Shown here one piece after another: positions 29,140 to 38,054 of a stretch of DNA of 64,000 bases. The notes beneath the pieces are model-generated. The model saw nothing but the letters and a program-made list of their open reading frames with translations, searched no databases and was not told the DNA's origin. Each line of letters starts with the position of its first letter. Position 1 is the first letter of the stretch. Location of the stretch: positions 1 through 64,000 of the forward strand of contig JADJUJ010000022.1 in the NCBI GenBank assembly GCA_016710765.1. The letters are read 5' to 3'. The stretch is from Lewinellaceae bacterium. GTDB lineage: Bacteria > Bacteroidota > Bacteroidia > Chitinophagales > Saprospiraceae. The position numbers and the translations under genes are program-made.

Positions 29140-30841
29140 ATGCCGCTGTTACGCCTGTTACTGATCTGGATTACGCCCTTTTGCGCCCTGGCGCAATCGT
29201 CAACCTTTGATACCAGCATCGAAAACTGGAACACCAATGGCGACCCCAGCAACAGCACCCCGGCTGGATCAATACCGGTGGTAACCCCGACGGATATATC
29301 CGCGGTACCGACGCCGTACAGGGAGGCATCTGGTATTTTGTGGCGCCTGCTAAGTTTCTTGGCCCCCAATGCGAAACCTACGGCAAGTATTTCCGCTGGG
29401 ATCAGAACATCAACAACAGCACCAATCCGCTCGACCCGGGCGGCGCGCCCGACCTGATCTTCAAGGGGGCCGGACTAACACTAGCCTGGGACAACCCCAT
29501 TGATCCGGGCATCACCTGGACCCACTACGATGTGCTGCTGCAGGAAGACGCCGGCTGGCGCCTCAATTCCAATACAGGCCCTCCTCCCACACAGGCGCAA
29601 TTCATGGCCGTATTGGGCAACCTTACGACCATTCAGATCCGTGGTGAATACCGCTATGGCGCCGATTTTGGCGGCTTGGACAATGTCATCCTGGAGAACA
29701 GTTTTGCTTTTGATTTGGATGGCGACGACAGTTCTGGGGCGCTCAATGGCAACTTTAATGCCGACAGCACTTGTTTACCCAGGGCTCCACTCGCCGATGT
29801 GGATGCCATTTTTACCTCCGAAAAAAGGGTTGACTCGATTGTTTGTCAGGTTCAGTTTGCTCAAAACCCAGCCCTTGAACTCCTGCAGAGCACAGTAGCT
29901 GCCAACAACATTGGGGTTATCAGCAGTCCAGGACATATCACCTTGTACAACCTCGGCGGCGCTACCCTGGCCGATTTCCGGCAGGCCTTGCTGGGGCTGG
30001 AATATTTCGACAGCAGTCCGATGCCTTTTCGCGGCATCCGGATCGTGGCGGTGCGGGTGTACACCGAATGCGGCGAAGCAGCGCTGCGGTATGCCTACCT
30101 GCCCATCTTCCCACCAGCGGATGCCGGTACCGATGCCACCGTAAAATTGTGCCAAAACGATGCAGCAATTGACTTGCGGGATGCACTGACGGTGCCCTTT
30201 GCCCCGGACGGGTTATGGAAACCTACCTTGGGCAGCGGCAGCCTCTTTCGTCCAGGTGTTACTGCTCCCGGAACCTATGCTTATATTGTTCCGCCCGTTG
30301 GCGACTGCCCTGGCGACACCGCCCTGATTGAGGTGAGCGTAGAAACCCTTTTCAATTGCGCTCCGATACCTTATTGTGTTACGAAGACACCCTTCGGGTA
30401 CCCGTTCCTTCCAACCTGCTGAGCTGGCAGTGGAGCACCGGAAGTCGAAATGCAACACTGGCAATTACCACGCCGGGGACCTACCGACTAACTGGCCAGA
30501 CCGAATTGTGTACCGCCAGCGATTCCTTTACCGTTGATTTTTACCGTTGCCGCCCTTGCGACTGGTACGCACCCAATGTATTTTCCCCTAACGACGACGG
30601 CTGGAACGATTGCTGGCAGGTGTTTTTGCCTTGTGAAAGTTTCCAATACCGCCTCGAGGTTTTTGACCGTTGGGGTAACCTCATTTTCAGTGCAGATGAT
30701 CCGGACACCTGTTGGGACGGGTACTGGCGGGGCAAAGAAGCGCCTGTGGGCGTTTACTTATGGCGTCTGGAATGGGAAGGTGAATTGTTTGGGGAGCGTA
30801 AATTGTTTCGGGATGCGGGGGATGTGACCGTTGTTCGGTAG
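29140..30841 (+). CDS. Laminin-B-like surface protein with T9SS type B (CHU_C) domain, frameshifted
   Basis: About 567 residues across breaks near 29263 and 30370. Signal peptide (PLLRLLLIWITPFCALAQ). An N-terminal domain of about 150 residues reads WINTGGNPDGYIRG, GIWYFVAPAKFLG, YFRWDQN, LIFKGAGLTLAW and GGLDNVIL, matching the laminin IV type B fold. A middle part (CLPRAPLADVDAIFTSEKR .. LGLEYFD) is unassigned. The C-terminal CHU_C domain has APNVFSPNDDGWNDCWQVF, YRLEVFDRWGNLIF and GVYLWRLEW. A T9SS-exported cell-surface protein, possibly a carbohydrate or matrix binder (inference). Confidence 0.85.
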
Positions 30842-31121
30842 ATGATGTTGAATTTGAGCTGCGAAGCAAGCGCGCATTTGATCGGTGCTGCCGAAATATC
30901 ATTGCTGGTGTTTGGAGAACAATAGGTCGGTATACGCACAGAATCATAGAAGGACACATTATTTGCTACATTCAGGCTGAATGGCAGACTTTCCGGCATT
31001 TGCCACCATGTTCTGAAAATAGAGGGTCATAATATCGGTCCTTGATCCAGCACTGATGGGATATGCCGCAACAGCCCCAATTGGTTTTTCTTTTTCCCTC
31101 CCCACATTCCGTAAATCAGCG
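30842..31121. other. Intergenic region with a possible coding remnant
   Basis: About 280 bp. The minus strand keeps an open frame from 30999 through this stretch (FSLNVANNVSFYDSVRIP, then SNDISAAPIKCA), with a natural-looking composition but no start, family match or full length. It may be a decayed gene end. Nothing else is seen before the ABC-F promoter. Confidence 0.3.
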
Positions 31122-31129
31122 TACCTTTG
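31122..31129 (+). promoter_or_regulatory. -7 box for the ABC-F gene, near-leaderless
   Basis: TACCTTTG fits TAnnTTTG and ends only 8 bp before the ATG at 31138, implying a leader of a few bases or none. A -33 TTTG is not evident; the upstream is pyrimidine-rich. Confidence 0.55.
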
Positions 31130-31137
31130 CGCCCGCT

Positions 31138-33057
31138 ATGCTGAGTCTATCAAATATTTACATCCAATACGGCGACCGAATCCTGCTCGACAGTGTTAAT
31201 CTGGTCATCAAACCCGGTGAACGCGTGGGCCTCGTCGGCCGCAACGGCGCCGGAAAATCTACCCTGCTGAAAATCATCGCCGGGGAAATGTCGCCCCAGG
31301 AAGGCAATGTCGTCAAGGCCACCCACTTTACGCTGGGTTACCTGCATCAGGACATGCTCATGCCCAAGGGCAAAACTGTCATTGAGGAAACCATGAGCGC
31401 TTTCTCCGAGGTACTAGCCCTGGAAAAAGAACTTAACGGCATCCACGAAGAACTGGCCGTGCGGGAAGACTACGAATCGGAAGATTACCACAAGATTCTG
31501 GAACGTATGGGTGACCTCTCCGAACACCTGCACCACCTGGGCAGCGCCACCTCGCAAATTGAAGCGGAGAAAGTGCTGGCAGGCTTAGGCTTTGTGCACG
31601 GTGATATGAGCCGCCTCACCGACGAATTCTCGGGTGGCTGGCAAATGCGCATCGAACTGGCCAAAATGCTGCTCCGCCGCCCCGACCTGCTGCTGCTCGA
31701 TGAGCCCACCAACCACCTTGATATCGAGAGCATCATCTGGCTCGAAGACTGGCTCAACAGCTACTACGGTATGGCTGTGGTTATTTCCCACGACCGCCGA
31801 TTCCTCGACAATGTGACCAACCGCACCGTAGAGGTCATGCTGGGCAAGCTGTACGACTACAAAGCGCCGTACTCCAAATATGTAGAACTCAGTTCCGAAC
31901 GCAAGGAACTCCAGGTCAACGCCTTTAAAAACCAGCAAAGGGTGATTGCCGACCGCGAACGCACCATCGCCCGTTTTATGGCCAAAGCCACCAAGACATC
32001 CATGGCGCAGTCGATGCAAAAACAGCTCGACAAAATGGATCGCATTGAAATCGAAGAAGACGACCTTACCACCATGCGCCTCCGCTTCCCCGATGCCCCG
32101 CGTTCGGGCGAAGTGGTGGTAAAAGCCGAACACCTCAGCAAACGCTACGGCGACGTAAAGGTGCTGGATAAAATCGACCTCGAAATTCTCCGCGGCGAAC
32201 GCGTAGCATTTGTGGGGCAAAACGGACAAGGGAAAACAACCCTTGCTAAAATGCTGATTGGCCAGGAAACGGCTACCGGCGGAAAAGCCACCCTCGGACA
32301 CAACATCTCCATCGGCTACTACGCCCAGAACCAGGCCGAAACACTGGACCCCAAACTTACCCTGCTCGAAACCATGGAGCGCAATTCCCCACCGGAAATG
32401 CGCACCCGACTACGCTCTACCCTGGGCGCATTTTTGTTCAGCGGGCAAGATGTCGACAAAAAAGTAGTGGCCCTCTCCGGTGGCGAACGCGCCCGTCTGG
32501 CACTGGCCTGTATGCTGCTACGCCCCTTCAACTTCCTGCTGCTCGATGAGCCTACCAATCACCTCGACATGCTGTCGAAAGACGTGCTGAAACAAGCCCT
32601 TTCGGAATACAACGGCACCCTCCTGGTGGTGAGCCACGACCGTGAGTTCCTGTCTGGACTCACCGATCGCACCATCGAGTTCCGCGACCAGCACCTGTAC
32701 GAATACCTGGGCGACGTCAATTATTTCCTCGAAAAACGCCGCCTCGACAACATGCGCGACGTGGAAATGCGCAGCACCAACAACGGAAACGCATCGGCCG
32801 ACAACCGGGCCGCGAAAGCCACAGCGAACCTCAGTGCCGAAGACCGCAAACTGCTGCAGCGCAACGTGCAAAAAGCTGAAAAACGCATCAGCGATCTGGA
32901 ATCCGAGTTGAAAAAAATCGAATCCAAAATGGCAGAAGCCGACTTCTACTCCCGCCCGGAATCCGAGAAAGTTTTGAAGCAATACAGTGATCACAAATCA
33001 GAACTGGAAAAAACAATTGAAGACTGGGAATCGGCGCTGGAACAATTGGGCGAATAG
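31138..33057 (+). CDS. ABC-F family ATPase
   Basis: 639 residues with two ABC domains and no TM part. First domain: Walker A GRNGAGKST, signature FSGGWQMRIELAK, Walker B LLLLDEPTNHLD. An interdomain linker of about 80 residues rich in Lys/Arg/Gln. Second domain: GQNGQGKTT, LSGGERARLALA, LLLDEPTNHLD. A charged C-terminal coiled coil (about 560-639). ABC-F proteins act on the ribosome (EttA/Uup-like translation factors or antibiotic protection); the C-terminal coiled coil suggests the Uup/YheS side. The start at 31138 matches the promoter and the LSLSNIYIQYG opening; the in-frame extension to 31063 would lie upstream of the promoter. Confidence 0.93.
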   Translation: MLSLSNIYIQYGDRILLDSVNLVIKPGERVGLVGRNGAGKSTLLKIIAGEMSPQEGNVVKATHFTLGYLHQDMLMPKGKTVIEETMSAFSEVLALEKELNGIHEELAVREDYESEDYHKILERMGDLSEHLHHLGSATSQIEAEKVLAGLGFVHGDMSRLTDEFSGGWQMRIELAKMLLRRPDLLLLDEPTNHLDIESIIWLEDWLNSYYGMAVVISHDRRFLDNVTNRTVEVMLGKLYDYKAPYSKYVELSSERKELQVNAFKNQQRVIADRERTIARFMAKATKTSMAQSMQKQLDKMDRIEIEEDDLTTMRLRFPDAPRSGEVVVKAEHLSKRYGDVKVLDKIDLEILRGERVAFVGQNGQGKTTLAKMLIGQETATGGKATLGHNISIGYYAQNQAETLDPKLTLLETMERNSPPEMRTRLRSTLGAFLFSGQDVDKKVVALSGGERARLALACMLLRPFNFLLLDEPTNHLDMLSKDVLKQALSEYNGTLLVVSHDREFLSGLTDRTIEFRDQHLYEYLGDVNYFLEKRRLDNMRDVEMRSTNNGNASADNRAAKATANLSAEDRKLLQRNVQKAEKRISDLESELKKIESKMAEADFYSRPESEKVLKQYSDHKSELEKTIEDWESALEQLGE

Positions 33058-33088
33058 GTACTTTTTCATCACCTAACCCGCATGTACG

Positions 33089-33610
33089 ATGAGCGCCAAA
33101 TTATGGGCCGTTGGCAGTGTTCTCGTTTTTTTTAGCCTGATCGGGCTCTACGTTCGGGAGTTGGCTGTTTTTTCCAATACCATGGCCGTAAAATCGCTGG
33201 TGATGTGGGGCCTGGCATTGGGCTTGTTACTGGGTTTGGGTATCTTGTGGTTCCTTCGGCGGCGCTTCCAACCCTGGAATCAGCATGCGCCCGAATGGCT
33301 TATCATTATGGTACTGTGTACCGTGTTCAGTCCGCTGCTGCTGAGCCTGGTCAACCGCCTCGGTGGAAGCCAGCACGACGAAACCTTTTATTTTCTGCAG
33401 GAAGAAGCCTTTTATGCCTCCAATTATGGCATTTTAAAAGGCGAAAAACTGTCGCCTACCGGGTACCGACTTTACGCCCGCCAAAAGAACAAAAACTACG
33501 TTTTCCAATACAAAACACAGGCTTATTACCCCCTGACCAAGCCGGGAGAACCCATCCTGCTGCCAGTTTGCAAGGGCTTGCTAGGCTTCCGGGTTGTTAC
33601 CTTGCAGTAG
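33089..33610 (+). CDS. Hypothetical membrane protein
   Basis: 173 residues, unrecognised. Three TM helices in the first half (WAVGSVLVFFSLIGLYV, SLVMWGLALGLLLGLGILWFL, EWLIIMVLCTVFSPLLLSLV), then a soluble C-terminal half (ETFYFLQEEAFYASNYG .. KNYVFQYKTQAYYPL). Looks like a small inner-membrane protein with an exposed Tyr/Phe-rich tail. 31 bp after the ABC-F gene, so probably in the same transcript. Confidence 0.7.
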   Translation: MSAKLWAVGSVLVFFSLIGLYVRELAVFSNTMAVKSLVMWGLALGLLLGLGILWFLRRRFQPWNQHAPEWLIIMVLCTVFSPLLLSLVNRLGGSQHDETFYFLQEEAFYASNYGILKGEKLSPTGYRLYARQKNKNYVFQYKTQAYYPLTKPGEPILLPVCKGLLGFRVVTLQ

Positions 33611-33614
33611 CCAT

Positions 33615-33658
33615 TTGGACATTGAACGGTCGTAATTTTTATAATTTCCAATGTCCAA
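33615..33658 (+). repeat. 10-bp inverted repeat (possible terminator)
   Basis: TTGGACATTG (33615-33624) and CAATGTCCAA (33649-33658) can pair with a 24-nt loop containing TAATTTTTATAATTT. Right after the hypothetical membrane gene. Shares CAATGTCCAAG with 24067. Confidence 0.55.
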
Positions 33659-33699
33659 GACTCAATTTCTAAATCCTTCACAAAACAACAAACCATATC

Positions 33700-34662
33700 A
33701 TGCAAAAACTGCTTCCCCTACTTTGCCTTTGTTTGACACTCCAGGGCCTTTCGGCCCAAAATTTCGTTCCAGCCGAAATGATTGTTAACGCCAGCAAACT
33801 CAACTTGCGCGAAACGCCGGATGTGTCTGGAAAAAAAGTGGGGACCGTACCCAAAGGCGCTGTGGTGCAAGTGCTGGAAGCCGCCAACGATGGTGAATAC
33901 GTCATGGCCGAAGATACGCTGTACGCCCCTTGGTTCAAGGTTAGTTACAAGGGAAAAACCGGATATGCATTCGGACATTACCTTTCCAACACCTGGAACC
34001 TGTATTACGAAGATGAAATCGTGGATGGCGATCTTCCCAACCTAAACTGGTACGGTGTGTTCACCCGCGACTCCTTTGCTGATGAACTGCGAAAGATTGA
34101 AGTTCACACCGAATCAACCTTTTTTGAATACTTTGCCTCCAACCTCAACGTGCTCAAAACCAACCAACCCCAGGCAAGCAAACTGGTGATTGGTACCATT
34201 TACACCATGCCAACCGGTAATGCCGGTCCACTGGGCGTATTCCACCTCTACAACGATTACCACATTGAGAGCCTTGCACCAGGCGCTATGGCCGGCGTAG
34301 CGCCCGGACAGGAGCCAAACGACACCATTTATTACCCTACCTATGTATTGGCTGCTACCGGGTGTGCCAAGCTCAACGACCACTATGTTCATGTTGAAGA
34401 TTACCAGCTGCTGCTGATCGACTATTACACGGAGCCCTATATCATGCAGGACCTTAGCGAATGGGTTCGGCCATTTGATCCGGAGTTCAACCCCTCCGTT
34501 ACGCTCACCTGGTATGGCGACCTCGATGGCGACCACAAAGCAGATTTCATCCTGCACGATTGCCCCGCTGAGAACTGCCGGGCGTCGCTCTACCTGAGCT
34601 CGAAAGCAAAGCCGGGAAACCTGGTGGAGAAAGTGTGTGAGCATTATTTCCCGATGGATTAA
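33700..34662 (+). CDS. Secreted SH3-domain protein
   Basis: 320 residues. Signal peptide (QKLLPLLCLCLTLQGLSAQ). Residues about 28-95 form a bacterial SH3 (SH3b) domain: VNASKLNLRETPDVSGKKV, GTVPKGAVVQVLE, APWFKVSYKGKTGYAFG. The rest is unassigned but includes an Asp-rich DGDHKADFILHDCP motif close to the end, like FG-GAP/calcium-type repeats. Likely periplasmic or outer-membrane; SH3b domains often bind peptidoglycan or peptides. No sorting domain seen. Confidence 0.8.
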   Translation: MQKLLPLLCLCLTLQGLSAQNFVPAEMIVNASKLNLRETPDVSGKKVGTVPKGAVVQVLEAANDGEYVMAEDTLYAPWFKVSYKGKTGYAFGHYLSNTWNLYYEDEIVDGDLPNLNWYGVFTRDSFADELRKIEVHTESTFFEYFASNLNVLKTNQPQASKLVIGTIYTMPTGNAGPLGVFHLYNDYHIESLAPGAMAGVAPGQEPNDTIYYPTYVLAATGCAKLNDHYVHVEDYQLLLIDYYTEPYIMQDLSEWVRPFDPEFNPSVTLTWYGDLDGDHKADFILHDCPAENCRASLYLSSKAKPGNLVEKVCEHYFPMD

Positions 34663-34689
34663 TGGTAGCAATCAGGACAGGTTTTTTTC

Positions 34690-34945
34690 CGCAGAGGGGA
34701 ATAACAGGATCAACAGGATTTTTGCCCGTAGAGGGGAATGACAGGATTAACATGATTTTTCAGGATCAACAGGATTTTTTACTTTTGACCATGGAAAAAA
34801 GGAATTTCGGGCCTCCAGCACTGTGAAATTCATTTGTTCAACAACCCAATAATAATCCTTTTTTGTCCTGAAAAATCATGTTAATCCTGTCATTCCCCTC
34901 TACGCATTAAAGAACCTGTCATTCCCCGCTAAAGCATTAAAAACC
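34690..34945. repeat. Repeat array with perfect 38-bp inverted repeat
   Basis: 34728-34765 and 34866-34903 are exact reverse complements over 38 bp (core AGGGGAATGACAGGATTAAC), separated by 100 bp. A diverged direct copy of the left arm sits at 34690-34723 (AGAGGGGAATAACAGGATC), and diverged partial copies of the right arm follow at 34915 and 34945. No ORF. It ends about 10 bp before the start of the PLP enzyme gene. The AATCCTGT-type unit resembles a dispersed repeat seen in many environmental bacteria, from memory only. Confidence 0.9.
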
Positions 34946-34955
34946 TGTCACTCCC

Positions 34956-36146
34956 ATGTACCAACTAGATTCCATTTGCGCCAAAGAAACCCACGAACCC
35001 CGTACCACGGCGCCCCACGTATTACCCATCTACGCGACCTCCTCTTTTGTTTTTGAGAGCATCGATCAGGGCATAGATATTTTCAGCAACATCGAAAGCG
35101 GTCATGCCTACAGTCGCTACGCCAACCCGACAGTGGATGCAGTGGCGGCTAAAATTGCCCAACTGGAATCATATGGCCTCGACATCGAGGCCGATGCAGT
35201 ACTTACCTCCTCCGGCATGTCAGCCATTTCTTCGCTGATGCTGGGTGTGCTCAAAACGGGGGATAAGGTGCTCAGTCAGGGCAACCTATACGGTGGCACC
35301 ACAGAACTCTTGAACGCCATCCTGCAGCCGCTGGGCATCCAAACCATCTACACCGACTTGAAGGATCTCCAGGAGGTAGAGGCCTACCTGAAAAACGACC
35401 CGGCCATCAAACTGTTGTACTGCGAAACACCCGCCAACCCTACCCTGGCCTGTGTGGACCTACAAGCCCTGGCCGATTTGGCACACCAGTACGGCGCGCT
35501 CGCCGCCATCGACAATACCTTTGCTACGCCCATGCTGCAGCAACCCTTTGCTTTTGGCATCGATTTCATCGTGCATTCCACCACCAAATACCTCAACGGG
35601 CACGGCAACAGCATTGCCGGCGCAGTGGTTGGTCGCGACAAAAAAATGCTTCGGGAACAGGTTTGGCGGGCCATGAAACTGGGAGGCACCAACTGCTCCC
35701 CTTTTGAAGCCTGGCTCACCCATAACGGCATGAAAACCATGGCCCTGCGCATGGAGCGGCATTGCAGCAATGCCCTGGCCCTGGCCGAAATGCTGGAAAA
35801 ACACCCGGCCGTAGGCAAGGTAAACTACCCCGGCCTACTCTCCCACCCCGATCACGAATTGGCCAAACGGCAAATGCGCGGTTTTGGCGGCATGCTCAGC
35901 TTCGAACTCACCGGCGGCATGCAAGCTGGCCTGAACTGCATGAACCGGCTCAAACTCGCCACCCTCGCACCTACCCTCGGCGACGTGGATACCCTCGTGC
36001 TGCACCCTGCTTCCTCCTCGCACCTGCGCGTACCCAAGGCAGTGCGCGAGGAAAACGGCATCACCGATGGTATGATCCGGGTATCCGTTGGCATTGAAAA
36101 CCCGAAGGATATTTTGGCGGATTTTGAGCAGGCGTTGGCGGTGTAA
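34956..36146 (+). CDS. Cys/Met metabolism PLP enzyme (methionine gamma-lyase / cystathionine gamma-synthase type)
   Basis: 396 residues, fold-type I trans-sulfuration enzyme. PLP Lys211 in DFIVHSTTKYLNGHGN, Asp186 (IDNTFATP) for the pyridine nitrogen, YSRYANPT (Tyr/Arg phosphate contacts from the neighbouring subunit), SSGMSAI, and NLYGGTTEL with the active-site Tyr112. Candidates are methionine gamma-lyase, cystathionine gamma-synthase/lyase or O-acetylhomoserine sulfhydrylase; sequence inspection cannot separate them. Cytoplasmic. Preceded directly by the 38-bp inverted repeat, so its upstream control region is unusual. Confidence 0.9.
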   Translation: MYQLDSICAKETHEPRTTAPHVLPIYATSSFVFESIDQGIDIFSNIESGHAYSRYANPTVDAVAAKIAQLESYGLDIEADAVLTSSGMSAISSLMLGVLKTGDKVLSQGNLYGGTTELLNAILQPLGIQTIYTDLKDLQEVEAYLKNDPAIKLLYCETPANPTLACVDLQALADLAHQYGALAAIDNTFATPMLQQPFAFGIDFIVHSTTKYLNGHGNSIAGAVVGRDKKMLREQVWRAMKLGGTNCSPFEAWLTHNGMKTMALRMERHCSNALALAEMLEKHPAVGKVNYPGLLSHPDHELAKRQMRGFGGMLSFELTGGMQAGLNCMNRLKLATLAPTLGDVDTLVLHPASSSHLRVPKAVREENGITDGMIRVSVGIENPKDILADFEQALAV

Positions 36147-36436
36147 ATTTTGCGCTTGCGCCGTGCTGGATTGTTTTTTATATTTGGATGCGAAAGATGA
36201 AGTGAACTGCATTTCACAAACGAAAAATACCAACCTGGGAAAGCGTTGTGGGAAGATAGCCGGATGGATGTAAGCCATATTTATCTGGCATCCTACATGC
36301 AATTGGGTGCATGTATACCCCATCAACTTGATATTTTATACCATAGCAATCCTGCTGTGCCTGATGTGTTCAGTGCATGTTTGAGATTAATGTTAAAAAT
36401 ATCTGGCAGTGTGATTTATCCACCATTAAATATTGC
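36147..36436. other. Intergenic region with a small hairpin
   Basis: TACATGCA (36294-36301) and TGCATGTA (36308-36315) form an 8-bp stem with a 6-nt loop, not followed by a T-run. Otherwise nothing is recognised before the PEP-mutase family gene. Confidence 0.4.
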
Positions 36437-37303
36437 ATGACCATGGTTCCTGGTATTCAAAAAGAAAAAGCCGACCTGTTATTGAAATTTCATCAAGACA
36501 AAGAAATGCTGGTGCTGTTAAACACCTGGGACATTGGTAGTTCCAAACTCGTAGAAGCCTGCGGCTACAAAGCCATCGCAACAACAAGTATGGGAATTGC
36601 TGCCGCTTTAGGTTATCCTGACTGTCAGGTAATCCAATTGTCCGAAATGATTGACGCCATAAAAGGGATTGTACATGCCGTACAAGTTCCTGTAACGGTA
36701 GACATAGAAGCTGGCTTTGGGAACAACACAAGTGAAATCATTGATTCGATAAAAAAAATAATAGCAACCGGAATTGTAGGGATAAATATTGAAGACAGTA
36801 TTGATTTAAGCCAAGCACTAATTGACGAAATGGAATTTTGTGAAAGAATAGCAGCCATCCGGTCATTATCCGATTCACTGGGGTTTCATTTGGTAATCAA
36901 TGCCAGAACCGACGCGTTTTATACTTCTTCCGGGTCGACACAAGAAAAGTTATCTGAATCCATTAGGCGTGGCAACAAATACCGCGAAGCCGGTGCAGAT
37001 TGCATATTTGTCCAGCCTGTATGGGAAAAAGAAACCATTTCAACGCTGGTCAAGGAAATTTATGCCCCCATTAATGTGCTTGCAAACCCGGCCATCGGGG
37101 CTGGGCTACCGCCATCTGTCCAGGAACTGCAAGATTTGGGTGTTGCCCGATTAAGCCTGGGCTCTAGTGTGCTGAAAGCAACACTAGCTTTGATTAAAAA
37201 AGTTGCCGATGAACTAGCAACCACCGGAACCTATAACTATTTATTGGATGCTTTAACGCCACTCCCCGACACTGCCTTGGCTTATAAAATGGCTACAAGG
37301 TAG
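36437..37303 (+). CDS. Isocitrate lyase / PEP mutase superfamily enzyme
   Basis: 288 residues of the TIM-barrel isocitrate lyase/phosphoenolpyruvate mutase superfamily. LLNTWDIGSSKLVEACGYKAIATTS, PVTVDIEAGFG (metal-ligand Asp/Glu region), GINIEDS and NARTDAF are the characteristic strands. It lacks the KKCGH motif of isocitrate lyase, so a C-C lyase or hydrolase acting on a 2-oxo acid is more likely; substrate unknown. Codon use is more AT-rich than the neighbouring PLP gene. The start at 36437 is chosen from the family N-terminus (KEKADLLLKFHQ); ATG 36443 is possible. Confidence 0.85.
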   Translation: MTMVPGIQKEKADLLLKFHQDKEMLVLLNTWDIGSSKLVEACGYKAIATTSMGIAAALGYPDCQVIQLSEMIDAIKGIVHAVQVPVTVDIEAGFGNNTSEIIDSIKKIIATGIVGINIEDSIDLSQALIDEMEFCERIAAIRSLSDSLGFHLVINARTDAFYTSSGSTQEKLSESIRRGNKYREAGADCIFVQPVWEKETISTLVKEIYAPINVLANPAIGAGLPPSVQELQDLGVARLSLGSSVLKATLALIKKVADELATTGTYNYLLDALTPLPDTALAYKMATR

Positions 37304-37471
37304 GAACGTATGAGGTTTTGCTAAAAATCACCACCTCGTTGCTATTGTAATCTTGTCGGGTTGATCTTCGGCTTTGATCCCGGTTATCGACACCCTGATA
37401 CTTTAAATGTTTATCTTCTGGACAAAGCACTGTCATTTGACAAACTACTGTTGACCAGCCAATATTTTACC

Positions 37472-37918
37472 ATGGAAAAAAACAAAGCGGAGCGCCATTC
37501 AGCTGTATCCGGCCCAACCCCTTTTGCACAAACCTACTTCCACGGAACCAAGGCAGACCTGCGCATTGGCGACTTTATCGATACCGGGCTAAAGTCTAAC
37601 TTCGGGCACAACAACAAAGCGAAATTCATTTACCTGACCGCCACCCTGGATGCGGCCATTTGGGGCGCCGAACTGGCCTTAGGCGATGGAAAGGAAAGAA
37701 TTTATTTGGTTGAACCAACTGGCCCCATTGAAGACGACCCCAACTTGACAGACAAAAAATTCCCGGGCAACCCCACCCTATCGTACCGCTCAACCCATCC
37801 TTTTAAGGTTGTTGGCGAAATTGCCATTTGGCAAGGGCACACAGCAGCACAGGTAAAAGCAATGAAGGATGGATTGGCAAACCTATATAAACAGGGTATT
37901 ACAGCGATTGAGGATTGA
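37472..37918 (+). CDS. arr: NAD+--rifampin ADP-ribosyltransferase (Arr family)
   Basis: 148 residues, the compact size of Arr enzymes. TYFHGTKADLRIGDFI (NAD-binding His and Thr), IYLTATLDAAIWGAELA, IYLVEPTGPIEDDPNLTDKKFPGNP and a final ITAIED follow Arr closely. Arr transfers ADP-ribose to the rifamycin ansa-chain hydroxyl and so inactivates it. Environmental homologues are widespread and their native role is unclear. The gene sits at the edge of the inverted-repeat element (end at 37927, 9 bp after the stop), which suggests mobility of the region. Confidence 0.88.
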   Translation: MEKNKAERHSAVSGPTPFAQTYFHGTKADLRIGDFIDTGLKSNFGHNNKAKFIYLTATLDAAIWGAELALGDGKERIYLVEPTGPIEDDPNLTDKKFPGNPTLSYRSTHPFKVVGEIAIWQGHTAAQVKAMKDGLANLYKQGITAIED

Positions 37919-37926
37919 CATACAAT

Positions 37927-37948
37927 TATACTCGAAGTAAAGTGGTTT
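37927..37948 (+). repeat. MITE-A end (left orientation)
   Basis: TATACTCGAAGTAAAGTGG followed by TTT, the same terminal sequence as the complete element at 41494-41654. Facing copy at 39474-39492. Confidence 0.8.
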
Positions 37949-37976
37949 ACGAAAATTATAGCCAAATACGATTAAT

Positions 37977-38003
37977 ACCAGGCATTTGATATCAATGCCT
38001 GGT
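37977..38003. terminator. 10-bp hairpin downstream of arr
   Basis: ACCAGGCATT / AATGCCTGGT around the 7-nt loop TGATATC, a perfect stem without a clear T-run. It could end arr transcripts or those of the opposing gene at 38055. Confidence 0.5.
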
Positions 38004-38054
38004 GTTGGGATACGTCGCAATCGAAGTATTTTGAGCATGAAGAAACCGTCAACG

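Noticed and set aside
31063..31137. N-terminal extension of the ABC-F protein
   Set aside because: Would place the start upstream of the TACCTTTG promoter box; family proteins begin at MLSLSN.
36292..36317. Transcription terminator after the PLP enzyme
   Set aside because: The 8-bp hairpin has no T-run and lies about 150 bp beyond the stop; kept only as a small inverted repeat.
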